Source of the DNA: Baekduia alba
GTDB lineage: Bacteria > Actinomycetota > Thermoleophilia > Solirubrobacterales > Solirubrobacteraceae
Assembly: GCF_028416635.1 (NCBI RefSeq)
Contig: NZ_CP114013.1
Coordinates: forward strand, 186,001-250,000
DNA: 64,000 bases
Reading direction: 5' to 3'
In this document: positions 8,729 through 16,977 of the stretch, piece by piece
How positions within the stretch are numbered: position 1 is the stretch's first letter
Layout: the number at the start of each line of letters is the position of its first letter
Notes under the pieces: model-generated
The model's database searches: none
What the model was told of the DNA's origin: nothing
Seen by the model: only the letters and a program-made list of their open reading frames with translations
Translations under genes and position numbers: made by a program

Positions 8729-9977
8729 GGCCTGGGGTCAGCGAAGCGCCGCCGCCGCGCTCGCGCCGCGGTGGCGACGCCCACAGCGCGAGGGCGCCGA
8801 GGCTGAGCGCCGCGCCCTGCACGCACACGGCCGTCCAGCCGGCGGTCGCGTAGAGCTCGGTCGCCGCGAGCGACCCGCCGGCGCTGCCGGCCGAGTAGCA
8901 CACCATGTACGCCGCGGTGACGCGGCTGCGCGCGAGCGGCGCCGCGTCCACCAGCAGGCTCAGGCTCGTCACGTGCACGGCCTGGACGGCGAGGTCGAGC
9001 ACGACGATCCCGGCCGCCAGCGCGACGAGCGACGCGTCCAGCAGCGCGATCAGCGGCCACGACGCGACCAGGAGCGCCAGCGCTGCGCCGGTCGTCGCCC
9101 GGCCGTGACCGCGATCGGCGAGCCGCCCGGCGCGCACCGCGGCGACCGCGCCCGCGGCGCCGGCGAGCCCGAAGAGGCCGATGGCCCCGCTGCTGAGGTG
9201 GTGGGGCCCGTCGGCCAGGGCGAGTGCGAGGCCCGTCCAGAGCGTGCTGAACACCGCGAAGGCCAGGAGCGCCAGTGCGCCGCGGACGCGGAGCAGCGGC
9301 ATCCGCGCGAAGAGCGCGAACGTCGAGCGCAGCAGGCCGAGGTAGCTCGGGCGGGCGGCCGTCCCCGCCGCGGCGGCCGCCTCGTGCCGCGGCATGCGGG
9401 GCAGAGCGCGCAGCAGCAGGCCGGCGACGACGAGGGTCGTCAGCGCGGAGGCGAGGTAGACCGACCGCCAGCCGGCCAGCGCGCCGAGGGCGCCGGCGGC
9501 GGTGCGGCTGAGCAGGATGCCGGTGACGACGCCGCCCGTGACGGTCCCGACGGCGCGGCCCCGGTGCTCAGGGCTGCTGAGCGTCGCGACGTGGGCGACG
9601 ATGACCTGCGTCACGACCGACGAGAGGCCGACGAGCGCCATCGCCGCCAGCAGCACCGGGCGGCTCGTGGCGCAGGCGACCAGCAGGAGCGCCGTGGCGC
9701 CCGCGCCGAGCTGGGCGACGATGAGCCGCCGGCGGTCGAGCAGGTCACCGAGCGGGACCACCAGCACCAGGCCGGTCGCGAGCCCGAGCTGGGTGACGGT
9801 GACGACGGCGCCGGCGGCGGCGGGGTCGATCGCGAACGCCGCGGCGAGGTCGGCGAGCAGCGGCTGCGCGGCGTAGGCGTTGCCGACGGCCAGGCCGCAC
9901 GTGACGGCGAGCAGCAGGATGAGCGCGCGGCTCAGGGTCGGCGGTGGTGCGGTGGTCTTGAGAGTCGGGGGCGGCAT
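8622..9977 (-). CDS. MFS transporter (drug/sugar efflux type)
   Basis: 451 residues with about 12 membrane segments; the 2-3 loop motif is PLGDLLDRRRLIVAQLGAG, typical of drug-proton antiporters. It is divergent from a TetR regulator that has twin palindromic operators in the shared promoter, so expression is probably repressed by TetR and induced by an exported compound. The last roughly 35 residues are arginine/serine rich, unlike a membrane protein, and run antisense into the acyl-CoA dehydrogenase; the stop may have been lost by mutation. Confidence 0.88.
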   Translation of the reverse strand: MPPPTLKTTAPPPTLSRALILLLAVTCGLAVGNAYAAQPLLADLAAAFAIDPAAAGAVVTVTQLGLATGLVLVVPLGDLLDRRRLIVAQLGAGATALLLVACATSRPVLLAAMALVGLSSVVTQVIVAHVATLSSPEHRGRAVGTVTGGVVTGILLSRTAAGALGALAGWRSVYLASALTTLVVAGLLLRALPRMPRHEAAAAAGTAARPSYLGLLRSTFALFARMPLLRVRGALALLAFAVFSTLWTGLALALADGPHHLSSGAIGLFGLAGAAGAVAAVRAGRLADRGHGRATTGAALALLVASWPLIALLDASLVALAAGIVVLDLAVQAVHVTSLSLLVDAAPLARSRVTAAYMVCYSAGSAGGSLAATELYATAGWTAVCVQGAALSLGALALWASPPRRERGGGASLTPGLTAGYGRRRPAGSRWCLRRSASAWRRASSARPGTR

Positions 9978-10006
9978 CGTGCTCCAGGCGGGGAGGGTGA
10001 GAGCGA

Positions 10007-10022
10007 GAGAACCATCGTTCTC
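10007..10022. promoter_or_regulatory. TetR operator, copy 1
   Basis: GAGAAC-CATC-GTTCTC, arms of six bases around a 4-base centre, 30 bases upstream of the MFS start. An identical site in opposite orientation lies 36 bases away. Confidence 0.75.
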
Positions 10023-10042
10023 CGGCGGGGGCCACTAGACTA

Positions 10043-10058
10043 GAGAACGATGGTTCTC
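10043..10058. promoter_or_regulatory. TetR operator, copy 2, overlapping the tetR start codon
   Basis: GAGAAC-GATG-GTTCTC; the ATG of the TetR gene (10050-10052) lies in its centre. Binding here would block transcription start or elongation of the regulator itself. Confidence 0.75.
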
Positions 10059-10625
10059 GCTGCCCCGCTCACCGACGACGACGCCGAGACGCGCGTCCTG
10101 GTCGCCGCGCACGCGCTCTTCACCGCCCACGGCGTGCAGGCGGTGGGCATGGACGCGATCCGCGACGCGTCCGGCGTCTCGCTCAAGCGCATCTACCGGC
10201 TCTTCCCCACCAAGGAGCGCCTGGTGGAGGCCGCGCTGCGCCGCCGCCGCGCGCAGGTCGTCGCCGAGCTGGAGCAGGCGACCGCGGCGCTGCCCACGCC
10301 GCAGGACCGCATCCTCGCGATCTTCGACCTGCTCGGGGAGTGGTTCGCCGAGCCCGGCTACCGCGGCTGCGAGTTCCTCAACGCCTTCGGCGAGCTCGGC
10401 ACGAACGCCGAGGGCGTGGCCGCCGCGGTACGCGAGCACAAAGGCGACTGGCGCACGCTCTTCGGCACCCTCGTCGCCGACGCGGGCGGCCCACCACAGC
10501 TCGCCGACCAGCTCACGCTCCTGGCCAACGGCGCGATGGCGACGGCCGCGGTCCTCGGGCGACCCGAGACGGCGGCCGACGCGCGGGCCGCGGCGTCGAC
10601 GCTGCTCGACGCGGCGCGGCGATGA
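10050..10625 (+). CDS. TetR/AcrR family transcriptional regulator
   Basis: 191 residues. The N-terminal helix-turn-helix is FTAHGVQAVGMDAIRDASGVSLKRIYRLFPTKERLVEAAL in pieces around residues 20-60, followed by a ligand-binding helical domain. The start codon lies inside the second of two palindromic sites shared with the divergent MFS gene, so it should repress both genes. There is almost no leader; the mRNA may be leaderless or begin very near the ATG. Confidence 0.9.
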   Translation: MVLAAPLTDDDAETRVLVAAHALFTAHGVQAVGMDAIRDASGVSLKRIYRLFPTKERLVEAALRRRRAQVVAELEQATAALPTPQDRILAIFDLLGEWFAEPGYRGCEFLNAFGELGTNAEGVAAAVREHKGDWRTLFGTLVADAGGPPQLADQLTLLANGAMATAAVLGRPETAADARAAASTLLDAARR

Positions 10626-10863
10626 ACATCATCTTGGGGACCTGACCCGCGGATACGCCGACTGCGTGACCGCTTGAGGGATCTCGACGTAGCCCGGTTG
10701 GGTGGAAGATCCACGGCGACCCGGCGCAAAGTGCAACGGTTCCGAAGCCGAACCTGCCGCTCGGCACGTCGACGGGCGTGGTCGCGCGGTTCGACCTGAT
10801 AGTTGTGCAGCGCAACGGATTGATCGGTGCCACGGACTGGCATCTGCGCACGAGGAGCCGTCG

Positions 10864-11049
10864 TTGCACCGCATCGCGATCATCGCCACCGAGGTACGAC
10901 CCGAGGACGACCTGATCTTCCAGGAGCGGGTCACGCTGGCGGATCTCAAGGACCCGCACATCGCTCACCAGCTGCTCGAACGCCTGACCTGGGCCCTCCA
11001 GACGGCCGACGTTCACCCTGACGATTGGGATCCGCGTCGCGCTTGGTGA
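10864..11049 (+). CDS. Small protein of unknown function (61 aa)
   Basis: Starts at TTG 10864 with GAGGAG 6 bases upstream (10852-10857). The sequence begins LHRIAIIATEVRPEDDLIF and ends in an amphipathic helix with ALQTADVHPDDW. Amino-acid composition and the good ribosome-binding site suggest a real small gene. I do not recognise a family. The 238 bases upstream, after tetR, hold no gene I can support. Confidence 0.45.
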   Translation: MHRIAIIATEVRPEDDLIFQERVTLADLKDPHIAHQLLERLTWALQTADVHPDDWDPRRAW

Positions 11050-11135
11050 ACCGGTCGCACCGATCGCCACCGCGAATCGACGCGGTCAGCGATCGGCATT
11101 ATGCCGTTGCGTCGCCGGCCGCCAACATCTGCCAG

Positions 11136-11648
11136 GTGACGAACCCGCGCAGGACGAGACGCACCCGTCCGGAGTCCCGCCTGATCACCTTCCTGCTGTC
11201 GGGCCTGCGACGCCGGCGCGCCCGCCGCGAGCGGTTGGCGCGCGGGCGCGCGGGGGAGGCGCGGGTCGCCGCCGTCCTGGACGAGATCGCCGCGCGATCG
11301 GGCGTCAAGGTGCGCCACGGCGTCCCGCTCACCACGCGCCAGGGGCGGCGCGGCGATCTCGACCACGCCCTCGTCCTGCCCCGGCCGGCGCGCCTGATCA
11401 TCGCCATCGAGACGAAGGCCGAGCGCCCGCATCCGCGGCATCTCGCGCAGGTCCAGGCCAACGCGCAACGGGCGAGCCGCCGGCACTTCCGCGGTGCGCC
11501 GCAATACCGCATCGTCGTCCATCCCAACAGCAACGAGCCGGTGACCTACGACGCCGAGACGCGCGCCGCGCGGATGGGCCTGCCGCGGCTGCCGGCCTAT
11601 GTGGCCGCGCTGCTGGACGGCGCGCACCACGACCGCCTCGCGCGCTGA
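11136..11648 (+). CDS. NERD (nuclease-related) domain protein
   Basis: 170 residues from GTG 11136. A basic N-terminal stretch precedes the NERD core: RGRAGEARVAAVLDEI, then GDLDHALVLP and IIAIETKAE, matching the GxxGE...D.D.v......vieiK pattern of restriction-endonuclease-like folds. NERD proteins are thought to act on nucleic acid, but most are uncharacterised. The frame is open back to 11025; the start is uncertain because no clear ribosome-binding site is seen. Confidence 0.65.
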   Translation: MTNPRRTRRTRPESRLITFLLSGLRRRRARRERLARGRAGEARVAAVLDEIAARSGVKVRHGVPLTTRQGRRGDLDHALVLPRPARLIIAIETKAERPHPRHLAQVQANAQRASRRHFRGAPQYRIVVHPNSNEPVTYDAETRAARMGLPRLPAYVAALLDGAHHDRLAR

Positions 11649-11710
11649 TCGGGGGTGACCGCCGGTCGTCCGCACGCGGCCAGCGCCGTCGACGATCCCG
11701 CCGAGATCGC

Positions 11711-11746
11711 TTGACATCCCACGACGCAGGCAATGAGCTAGTACTA
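11711..11746 (+). promoter_or_regulatory. Possible promoter/operator upstream of SMP-30 gene
   Basis: TTGACA (11711-11716) looks like a -35 element, and an 8-base palindrome TAGTACTA (11739-11746) follows, a possible repressor site. No convincing -10 at the right spacing is seen, so this is tentative. Confidence 0.3.
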
Positions 11747-11764
11747 CAACTGCCGTGCCGCCGG

Positions 11765-12691
11765 ATGGGCGGCGTCGAAGAGAGGGTGAGCGTTCAGGTG
11801 GATCGCATCCGCGCCAGGTGGCAACGTCTCGACGACCGCTTCGCGGGCGTCAACGGCGACGAGCACCTCAAGGTGCTCTACGACGACGGCAGCTGGCTGG
11901 AGGGGCCGGCGTACTCCGCGGCCTGGCGCACGCTGTTGTTCAGCGACATCCCCAACGACCAAGTGCTCGCGTGGGACGAGGCATCGGGTGCGGTCGGGGT
12001 CTGGCGCAGCCCCGGCGGGTACGCCAACGGGCGCACGATCGACCGGGCCGGGCGGATGCTCCAATGCGAGCAGGGGACGCGATCCGTGACGCGCACGGAG
12101 CCCGACGCATCGATCACGGTGCTCGCGGACCGCTGGCGCGGGGCTCGTCTGAACAGCCCGAACGACCTCGTGGAGCGCAGCGACGGGAGCGTGTGGTTCA
12201 CCGACCCCAGCTACGGCATCGACAGCGACTACGAGGGCTTCCGGACCGAGCCGGAGATCGACGGGTGCCACGTCTACCGGCGCGACCCGGACGGGACGGT
12301 CACGGCCGTGGCCACCGACTTCGTCAGACCGAACGGCCTTGCCTTCAGCACGGACGAGCGGCAGCTGTACGTCGTCGACACGCGACAGCGGCACATCCGG
12401 GTCTTCGACGTCCTCGACGACCTCAGCCTCGCCGGCGGCGCGGTGTTCGGCACCTGCGATGCCGGGAGCTTCGACGGCGTGCGCCTCGACGATGCCGGCC
12501 GGGTCTGGGTGGCCGCGCACGACGGCCTCCACTGCTTCGGCCCCGACGGCGTGCTCCTGGGCAAGCTGCTGGTGCCCGAGGTGTGCTCGAACCTGACGTT
12601 CGGTGGTCCGAAGCGCAACGTCCTCTTCGTCACCGCCTCGCAGCTGTTGCTCTCGATCCGGCTCAACGTCGCCGGCGCCGTGTACCCGTGA
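11765..12691 (+). CDS. SMP-30/gluconolactonase/LRE family protein
   Basis: 308-residue six-bladed beta-propeller hydrolase. Conserved points: WLEGPAY (metal-binding Glu), NGRTIDRAGRMLQCEQG, the LNSPNDLVERSDGSVWFTDP metal-site block (split here for length: LNSPNDLV, SVWFTDPSYG), and RPNGLAFSTDERQLYVVDT. Such enzymes open sugar or other lactones with a divalent metal. ATG 11765 is used; GTG 11786 or 11798 are possible because GAGAGG lies just before them. It faces the amidase gene tail to tail across a strong terminator. Confidence 0.88.
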   Translation: MGGVEERVSVQVDRIRARWQRLDDRFAGVNGDEHLKVLYDDGSWLEGPAYSAAWRTLLFSDIPNDQVLAWDEASGAVGVWRSPGGYANGRTIDRAGRMLQCEQGTRSVTRTEPDASITVLADRWRGARLNSPNDLVERSDGSVWFTDPSYGIDSDYEGFRTEPEIDGCHVYRRDPDGTVTAVATDFVRPNGLAFSTDERQLYVVDTRQRHIRVFDVLDDLSLAGGAVFGTCDAGSFDGVRLDDAGRVWVAAHDGLHCFGPDGVLLGKLLVPEVCSNLTFGGPKRNVLFVTASQLLLSIRLNVAGAVYP

Positions 12692-12740
12692 GCGACGCGA
12701 GCCGTCGGTCGGTCCCGTACGACGACTCCCGTGGTGTGCT

Positions 12741-12756
12741 GGCTGGTTAGCCAGCC
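12741..12756. terminator. Small hairpin GGCTGG-TTAG-CCAGCC
   Basis: Six-base perfect stem with a 4-base loop, 50 bases after the SMP-30 stop. Probably part of the terminator region between the two convergent genes. Confidence 0.4.
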
Positions 12757-12765
12757 AAACCGAGT

Positions 12766-12818
12766 CAAAAATGGAGCGGCCACCGCCGGTACGCCCCTGG
12801 GGGCGTGCCGGCGGTGGC
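12766..12818 (-). terminator. Strong rho-independent terminator between convergent genes
   Basis: A 19-base stem (12779-12797 with 12800-12818; one G-T pair) with a tiny loop. Reading on the minus strand it is followed by five Ts (12770-12766), so it ends the amidase transcript; the same hairpin would also slow the SMP-30 transcript. Confidence 0.85.
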
Positions 12819-12917
12819 GACTCATGTTCGGACGCCACCCGACGCGCGAGCCCCGAGGGGCGCCGGTCAATCAGGCGCGGCGGTGCCGTCGTGCGGCCGA
12901 CACCTTCGCCCGCGTGG

Positions 12918-14444
12918 TCACTGCGCGGGGGACTGGAGCTGGGGGCGGAAGGTCGGCGCCCTTCGGGCTGCGGTCACCTGCTCGAACGCACGCGCCATCA
13001 TGAGCAGCTCCTGCTCCGTCGACGGCCCGCCGAAGAACGTCAGACCCACGGGAAGGACCCCGAAGGCGAGGCCGGCCGGGACGCTGATCGCCGGATAGCC
13101 CGCGATCGCCGACGGCCTGGCCGATTGGATTCCCGCGCGGTCCAGCGGCGGCAGCGAGGGGGTGTTGGTCGGTGCGACGATCGCGTCGAGGTGGTGGCGC
13201 CGCAACGCCTCGTCGACCACCATTCGGGCCATGTCCGTCACGGCGCGACGCTGATCCCGCCACGCAGCGTCCGTCGGGTCGCCCTGCATGTCTTGTGCAG
13301 CATGGAACACGTCCTGTCCGAACAGCGGCATCTCGCGTTCCGCGTGCTCGTCGTTGAAGGCGATCAGGGCCTCGAGATCCGCGGGGCACGGGCCAGTCCT
13401 GCTCCCCAGGTAGCGATTGATCGCGGCCTTGAGCTCGACCAGGCCCACCGCCCTGCTCAGCTCCACCGCCGCGTCGACGTTGAGATCGATGCCGCGGATG
13501 ATGGTGGCGCCGTTCGCCTCCAGGGTGGCGACCGCCTCCTCCAGGAGCTGATCGCGCGCAGCGACCATGGCCTCGGGCAGCGAGCCGCCTCCGCCGCGAG
13601 GCAACCACACACCGATCCGCTTGGCGTGCAGCGAGCCGGGCCCGGAGACGAGCCCCCGAGGGTGGCTCACCATCGAGGCGTCCACCGGGGCGCCACGCCC
13701 GCTCTGGATCACCGACAGGACGATCGCTGCATCCGTGACCGTTCGCGCGATCGGGCCCGCCGTGTCCTGGGCAGGGCACACCGGCACGATCCCGCGGCGG
13801 CTCACGAGCCCGACCGTGGGTTGGATGGCCACGACGCCGTTCGCACCCGCCGGGTTCATGAGCGAACCGTCCGTCTTGGCCCCGATCGCGACGGTGGTCA
13901 GGTGGGCGGACACGGCGACGGCCGCGCCACCGCTCGAACCCCACGGATCGCGGTCGAGGACGTACGGGTTGCGGATCTGCCCGCCCACGGCGCTCCAGCC
14001 GCTCACCACGTCGACGGAGCGGTAGCCGGCCCACTCGTCCAGATTGGCCTTGCCGAGGATCACCGCGCCGGCGTTGCGCAGGCGGATCACCACCTCCGCA
14101 TCGTCGGCGGGATCGGCGTGCAGCAGCGCGTAGGAGCCGACGGTCGTGGGCATGCCGGCGGTCGCGATGTTGTCTTTGAGCAACACCGGGATCCCGTCGA
14201 GCGGGCTCAGGCGCCGGCCGGACCGGCGCCGCTCGTCGCTGTGCCTGGCGTCGAGCAGAGCACTCGGGTTCACGAACAGAACGGCGTTGAGGTCAGGGTT
14301 GAGTCGCTCGATCCGCTGGAGGTAGAACCTCGTCAGCGTCTCCGACGTGAGGGCCCCCGTCGTGAACGCCTGCTGCAGATCGAGGATGGTCGCCCCCTCG
14401 AGACCGACATCTCCCACGGTCAGGTTCGATGTGGCAAATGACAT
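12918..14444 (-). CDS. Amidase signature family enzyme
   Basis: 508 residues. Hydrolyses an amide bond using the Ser-cisSer-Lys triad: the lysine is in PVLLKDNIATAGMPTT, the serine-rich strip is DPWGSSGGAAVAVS, and the second serine site is AKTDGSLMNPAG. The start is ATG 14444, preceded by AAGGAGGAC; the frame stays open upstream but lacks family homology. The remainder matches the length of Asn/Gln amidotransferase-like amidases, but there is no gatB neighbour, so it is a stand-alone amidase of unknown substrate. Confidence 0.92.
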   Translation of the reverse strand: MSFATSNLTVGDVGLEGATILDLQQAFTTGALTSETLTRFYLQRIERLNPDLNAVLFVNPSALLDARHSDERRRSGRRLSPLDGIPVLLKDNIATAGMPTTVGSYALLHADPADDAEVVIRLRNAGAVILGKANLDEWAGYRSVDVVSGWSAVGGQIRNPYVLDRDPWGSSGGAAVAVSAHLTTVAIGAKTDGSLMNPAGANGVVAIQPTVGLVSRRGIVPVCPAQDTAGPIARTVTDAAIVLSVIQSGRGAPVDASMVSHPRGLVSGPGSLHAKRIGVWLPRGGGGSLPEAMVAARDQLLEEAVATLEANGATIIRGIDLNVDAAVELSRAVGLVELKAAINRYLGSRTGPCPADLEALIAFNDEHAEREMPLFGQDVFHAAQDMQGDPTDAAWRDQRRAVTDMARMVVDEALRRHHLDAIVAPTNTPSLPPLDRAGIQSARPSAIAGYPAISVPAGLAFGVLPVGLTFFGGPSTEQELLMMARAFEQVTAARRAPTFRPQLQSPAQ

Positions 14445-14832
14445 GCGTCCTCCTTGGACTTGGCCACGGCCCCTCATGGGCGCGTGTGCGATGACTCCGT
14501 CTGGCCTCGACGACAGACGCTCGACGGCTCTCCTCGCTTCGTTGGTCCGGCCACGGGGTCCGTCGAACCGGCTCAGCACCTGGTGCCGCGCACGAGGGAT
14601 CGGACGACATCGTCGTCGTCGCGATTCAGAGGTTCGGTGCGCGTCGGTCCGCTAGGGATGCATCGCTGTCAGCGACGAGGGACCGGTCAAACGGGGAAGA
14701 GGGTGCTGCGAGGAGAGAGGCACCGACTCTATCTCGGCACCGAGGTCTGCGTCTGCTCGTCCCGTCTCCGCCGACGAAGGTCGAGCGCCAGCAGGCAGGT
14801 GCGAGCTCGGGCCCTTCGCGATCGACGTCCGC
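14445..14832. other. Gene-free stretch upstream of the amidase
   Basis: Must contain the amidase promoter on the minus strand. I see no gene, repeat or clear operator in it; open frames here have no recognisable content. Confidence 0.5.
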
Positions 14833-15009
14833 GTGCCGAACCCCGCCCGCGCGCGTCGCCCTGCTGCGAGAACGCTCGACGCCAAGACCCGCGGCGACAT
14901 CCGCTGGATCCGCAGCTACGTCCTGGACGAGGCTGACGGCGTCGTCGGGACGGTCTGCGTCTACGAGGCCGCCGCCAGCCCCGAGGCCATCCGCGAGCAC
15001 GCCGAACCA
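14833..15009 (+). pseudogene. DUF4242 protein fragment
   Basis: The plus frame reads RGDIRWIRSYVLDEADG, then TVCVYEAAASPEAIREHAE, matching the central part of DUF4242 proteins (W-x-x-S-Y-V...C-x-Y-x-A-x-x-x-x-A-I-R-x-H). The N-terminus is not recognisable and the C-terminal third is missing: the match stops at about 15009, where the opposite strand becomes an SRPBCC fragment. It looks like one side of a deletion junction. Confidence 0.55.
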
Positions 15010-15108
15010 GCGCTGCTTGAGCGTGGGGTCGGCGAACGCCTGGAACGTCTGCTCGGGGGTCTGGCGGAAGCGCCGCTCGAGGGTGAAGTCGTGCTGGCGG
15101 ATGCTCAT
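15001..15108 (-). pseudogene. SRPBCC/AHSA1 domain protein, N-terminal fragment
   Basis: Starts with ATG 15108 overlapping the ArsR stop (ATGA), as in the usual arsR-SRPBCC operons. The first 36 residues, MSIRQHDFTLERRF, then TPEQTFQAFADP and LKQRWFG, are a normal AHSA1 start. Homology ends abruptly near 15001, where the DUF4242 fragment begins on the other strand. The open frame continues as arginine-rich noise, so the product is broken. Confidence 0.65.
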
Positions 15109-15470
15109 GTGCTGCTGTCTCCTTGGTCGTTGGGGAAGGCGTCGTCGAGGACGTCGCCCAGGCGGTCGAGCCGGTGCTCCCACACGCTGCGGTGCTCGGC
15201 GATCCAGTCCTCGACCGTGCGCATCGGGCCAGGCTCGAGCCGGCAGGTGCGGACGCGTCCGACCTTCTCGGAGCGCACGAGCCCGCTGCGCTGCAGCACG
15301 TCGAGGTGCTGAAGCACCGAGGGCATCGACATGACCAGCGGCTCGGCGAGCTCACTCACCGAGGCGGGGCCGCGGGTGAGCCGCGCGACCATCGCGCGGC
15401 GGCTGCTGTCGGCGAGCGCGTGGAACGTGCGGTCGAGCTGTTGGGCCTCTGCGGTCGGCACGGCGGTCAC
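15105..15470 (-). CDS. ArsR family transcriptional regulator
   Basis: 121 residues: helix-turn-helix LADSSRRAMVARLTRGPASV with SELAEPLVMSMPSVLQHLDVL, followed by the wing VRSEKVGRVRTCRLEPG. This is the subtype that pairs with AHSA1/SRPBCC genes rather than metal sensors; no metal-binding cysteine pair is seen. The start is GTG 15470. A perfect inverted repeat (15481-15502) just upstream should be its autoregulatory operator. Its natural partner gene downstream is truncated. Confidence 0.88.
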   Translation of the reverse strand: MTAVPTAEAQQLDRTFHALADSSRRAMVARLTRGPASVSELAEPLVMSMPSVLQHLDVLQRSGLVRSEKVGRVRTCRLEPGPMRTVEDWIAEHRSVWEHRLDRLGDVLDDAFPNDQGDSST

Positions 15471-15480
15471 CGTGGCACGT

Positions 15481-15502
15481 CACTTAGGCAATCGACTAAG
15501 TG
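15481..15502. promoter_or_regulatory. ArsR operator CACTTAG-N8-CTAAGTG
   Basis: Perfect seven-base arms with an 8-base spacer, 11 bases upstream of the ArsR start. The position and symmetry fit a dimer-binding autoregulatory site. Confidence 0.7.
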
Positions 15503-15606
15503 TTGGCGGACGTCGTTCGTCCGCTCGCGTCGTCGCTCGACGGCGGGAGCCACAACGGTGGAGCGCGTTGCATGCCAGGCGTGTCGCAGCCGGTAGATTC
15601 ACCCGC

Positions 15607-16446
15607 GTGGACGAGCTGCCGCGCGTGGTCAAGGAGTTCTCGGACGGGCACTTCTACTCGGCGATCCCCGATCTCGGCGACGTCCGGCGGCGCGAGGCGA
15701 CGATCTTCGCCAAGCCCGATCGGCTGCCGGGCATCGACCTCGGCGACGAGCGCCAGCTCGCGCTTCTGCCCGGCTTGGCCCGCGAGACGCAGCACGCTCC
15801 GTTCGCCGACCAGCCGCACGGCCAGGTTCGTTACGCCTATAACAACGACTTCTTCGGGGCCGGAGACGCGCTGGCGTGGTTCGGTGTCCTGCGGCTGCGA
15901 CGTCCGTCGCGGGTGATCGAGGTTGGATCAGGGTGGTCCTCGGCCGTGCTGCTCGACGCGATCGACGCGACCGACGGCTGGGAGCCCGAGGTCACGTTCG
16001 TCGAGCCCTACCCCGACCGGCTGCAGCAGCTGGTGCGCGAGGAGGACGACGCGGTCCTTTACCCGATGGGCGTGCAGGACGTCCCGCTCGAGCTCTTCGC
16101 GACACTGCAGCCCGGCGATGCGCTCTTCATCGACTCCACGCACGCGGCGAAGATCGGCAGCGACGTCAACCTCCTGCTGCTCGAGATCCTGCCTCAGCTC
16201 GCGGCCGGTGTCCTCGTGCACATCCACGACATCTTCTACCCGTTCGAGTACCCCAGCGGCTGGGTCTACGGCGGCCGCGCGTGGACCGAGGCATACGTGT
16301 TGCGGGCGTTGTTGATCGGCAACGCGTCCCTGCGCATCGTCTGGTGGAACAACTACATGGCGACCTTCCACCGCGACGCGGTCACGGCCGCGATCCCGCG
16401 CTGGGGCACGAACACCGGCGGCTCGATCTACCTCGAGACGCTCTAG
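15607..16446 (+). CDS. Class I SAM-dependent methyltransferase (Methyltransf_24-like)
   Basis: 279 residues from GTG 15607. The SAM-binding motif I is VIEVGSGWSSAVLLDAI, motif II VTFVEPYPDRLQQL, and DALFIDSTHAAKIGSDVN follows, with VLVHIHDIFYPFEYP. Enzymes of this type often modify sugars or lipids, but the acceptor is unknown. It stands alone between the ArsR gene and an epoxide hydrolase remnant. The frame is open upstream without homology; GTG 15607 is the last start before the conserved part. Confidence 0.85.
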   Translation: MDELPRVVKEFSDGHFYSAIPDLGDVRRREATIFAKPDRLPGIDLGDERQLALLPGLARETQHAPFADQPHGQVRYAYNNDFFGAGDALAWFGVLRLRRPSRVIEVGSGWSSAVLLDAIDATDGWEPEVTFVEPYPDRLQQLVREEDDAVLYPMGVQDVPLELFATLQPGDALFIDSTHAAKIGSDVNLLLLEILPQLAAGVLVHIHDIFYPFEYPSGWVYGGRAWTEAYVLRALLIGNASLRIVWWNNYMATFHRDAVTAAIPRWGTNTGGSIYLETL

Positions 16447-16523
16447 CGCCGTCGCGGTGTGCGAGAGCCGGCTCGGTGGCCGGTTGCGTGACGCGGAAGG
16501 CCGCGAGGTGCACCGATCGCACG

Positions 16524-16900
16524 GCTCACGTCCGGTTACGTCGAAACCCGATCCCGTTGATCCTCACCCACGGCTGGCCCACCGGCTGAGCGACTCACCC
16601 GCCGGCCTGCTCGCCTGGCTGCTGGAGCGCTGGAACGCCTGGAGCGACAACGGCGGCGACGTCGAGTCCGTCTTCACCAAGGACGACATGCTCACCCACG
16701 CCAAGATCTACTGGGCGAGCAACGCGATCGCCCCGTCGATGCGCTACTACGCCAACGCCAACCGCTACACCTCCTGCGTCACCTACGAGAACCCGCCCGG
16801 CATCCACACCGCCGACGAGCGCATCCAGGCGTTCAAGACCGGCCCGCAGATCCCCGACGAGTGGACCGACGACCTTCGCCGCACTCTCCGTGGACGCCGC
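16524..16900 (+). pseudogene. Epoxide hydrolase remnant with internal deletion
   Basis: A short piece of the N-terminal region, RRNPIPLILTHGWP (oxyanion HGWP motif), ends at a TGA at 16587-16589. In another frame the C-terminal region follows at once: DSPAGLLAWLLERWNAW, GGDVESVFTKDDMLTHAKIY, then SMRYYANANR, typical of the EH lid and C-terminus. About 230 residues between them, including the catalytic Asp region, are gone, so the gene is dead. Confidence 0.75.
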
Positions 16901-16977
16901 CCCGCGTCGTCAGATGACACACCGCCGGACGGGAACGACCGTGCCGTCCGGGAGCGGTCACCTCGGAGCGGTCGAGT

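Noticed and set aside
10622-10645. Seven-codon frame after tetR
   Set aside because: Far too short, no ribosome-binding site and it overlaps the tetR end.
14454-14936. Plus-strand frame upstream of the DUF4242 fragment
   Set aside because: Different reading frame from the recognisable fragment and no protein-like content.
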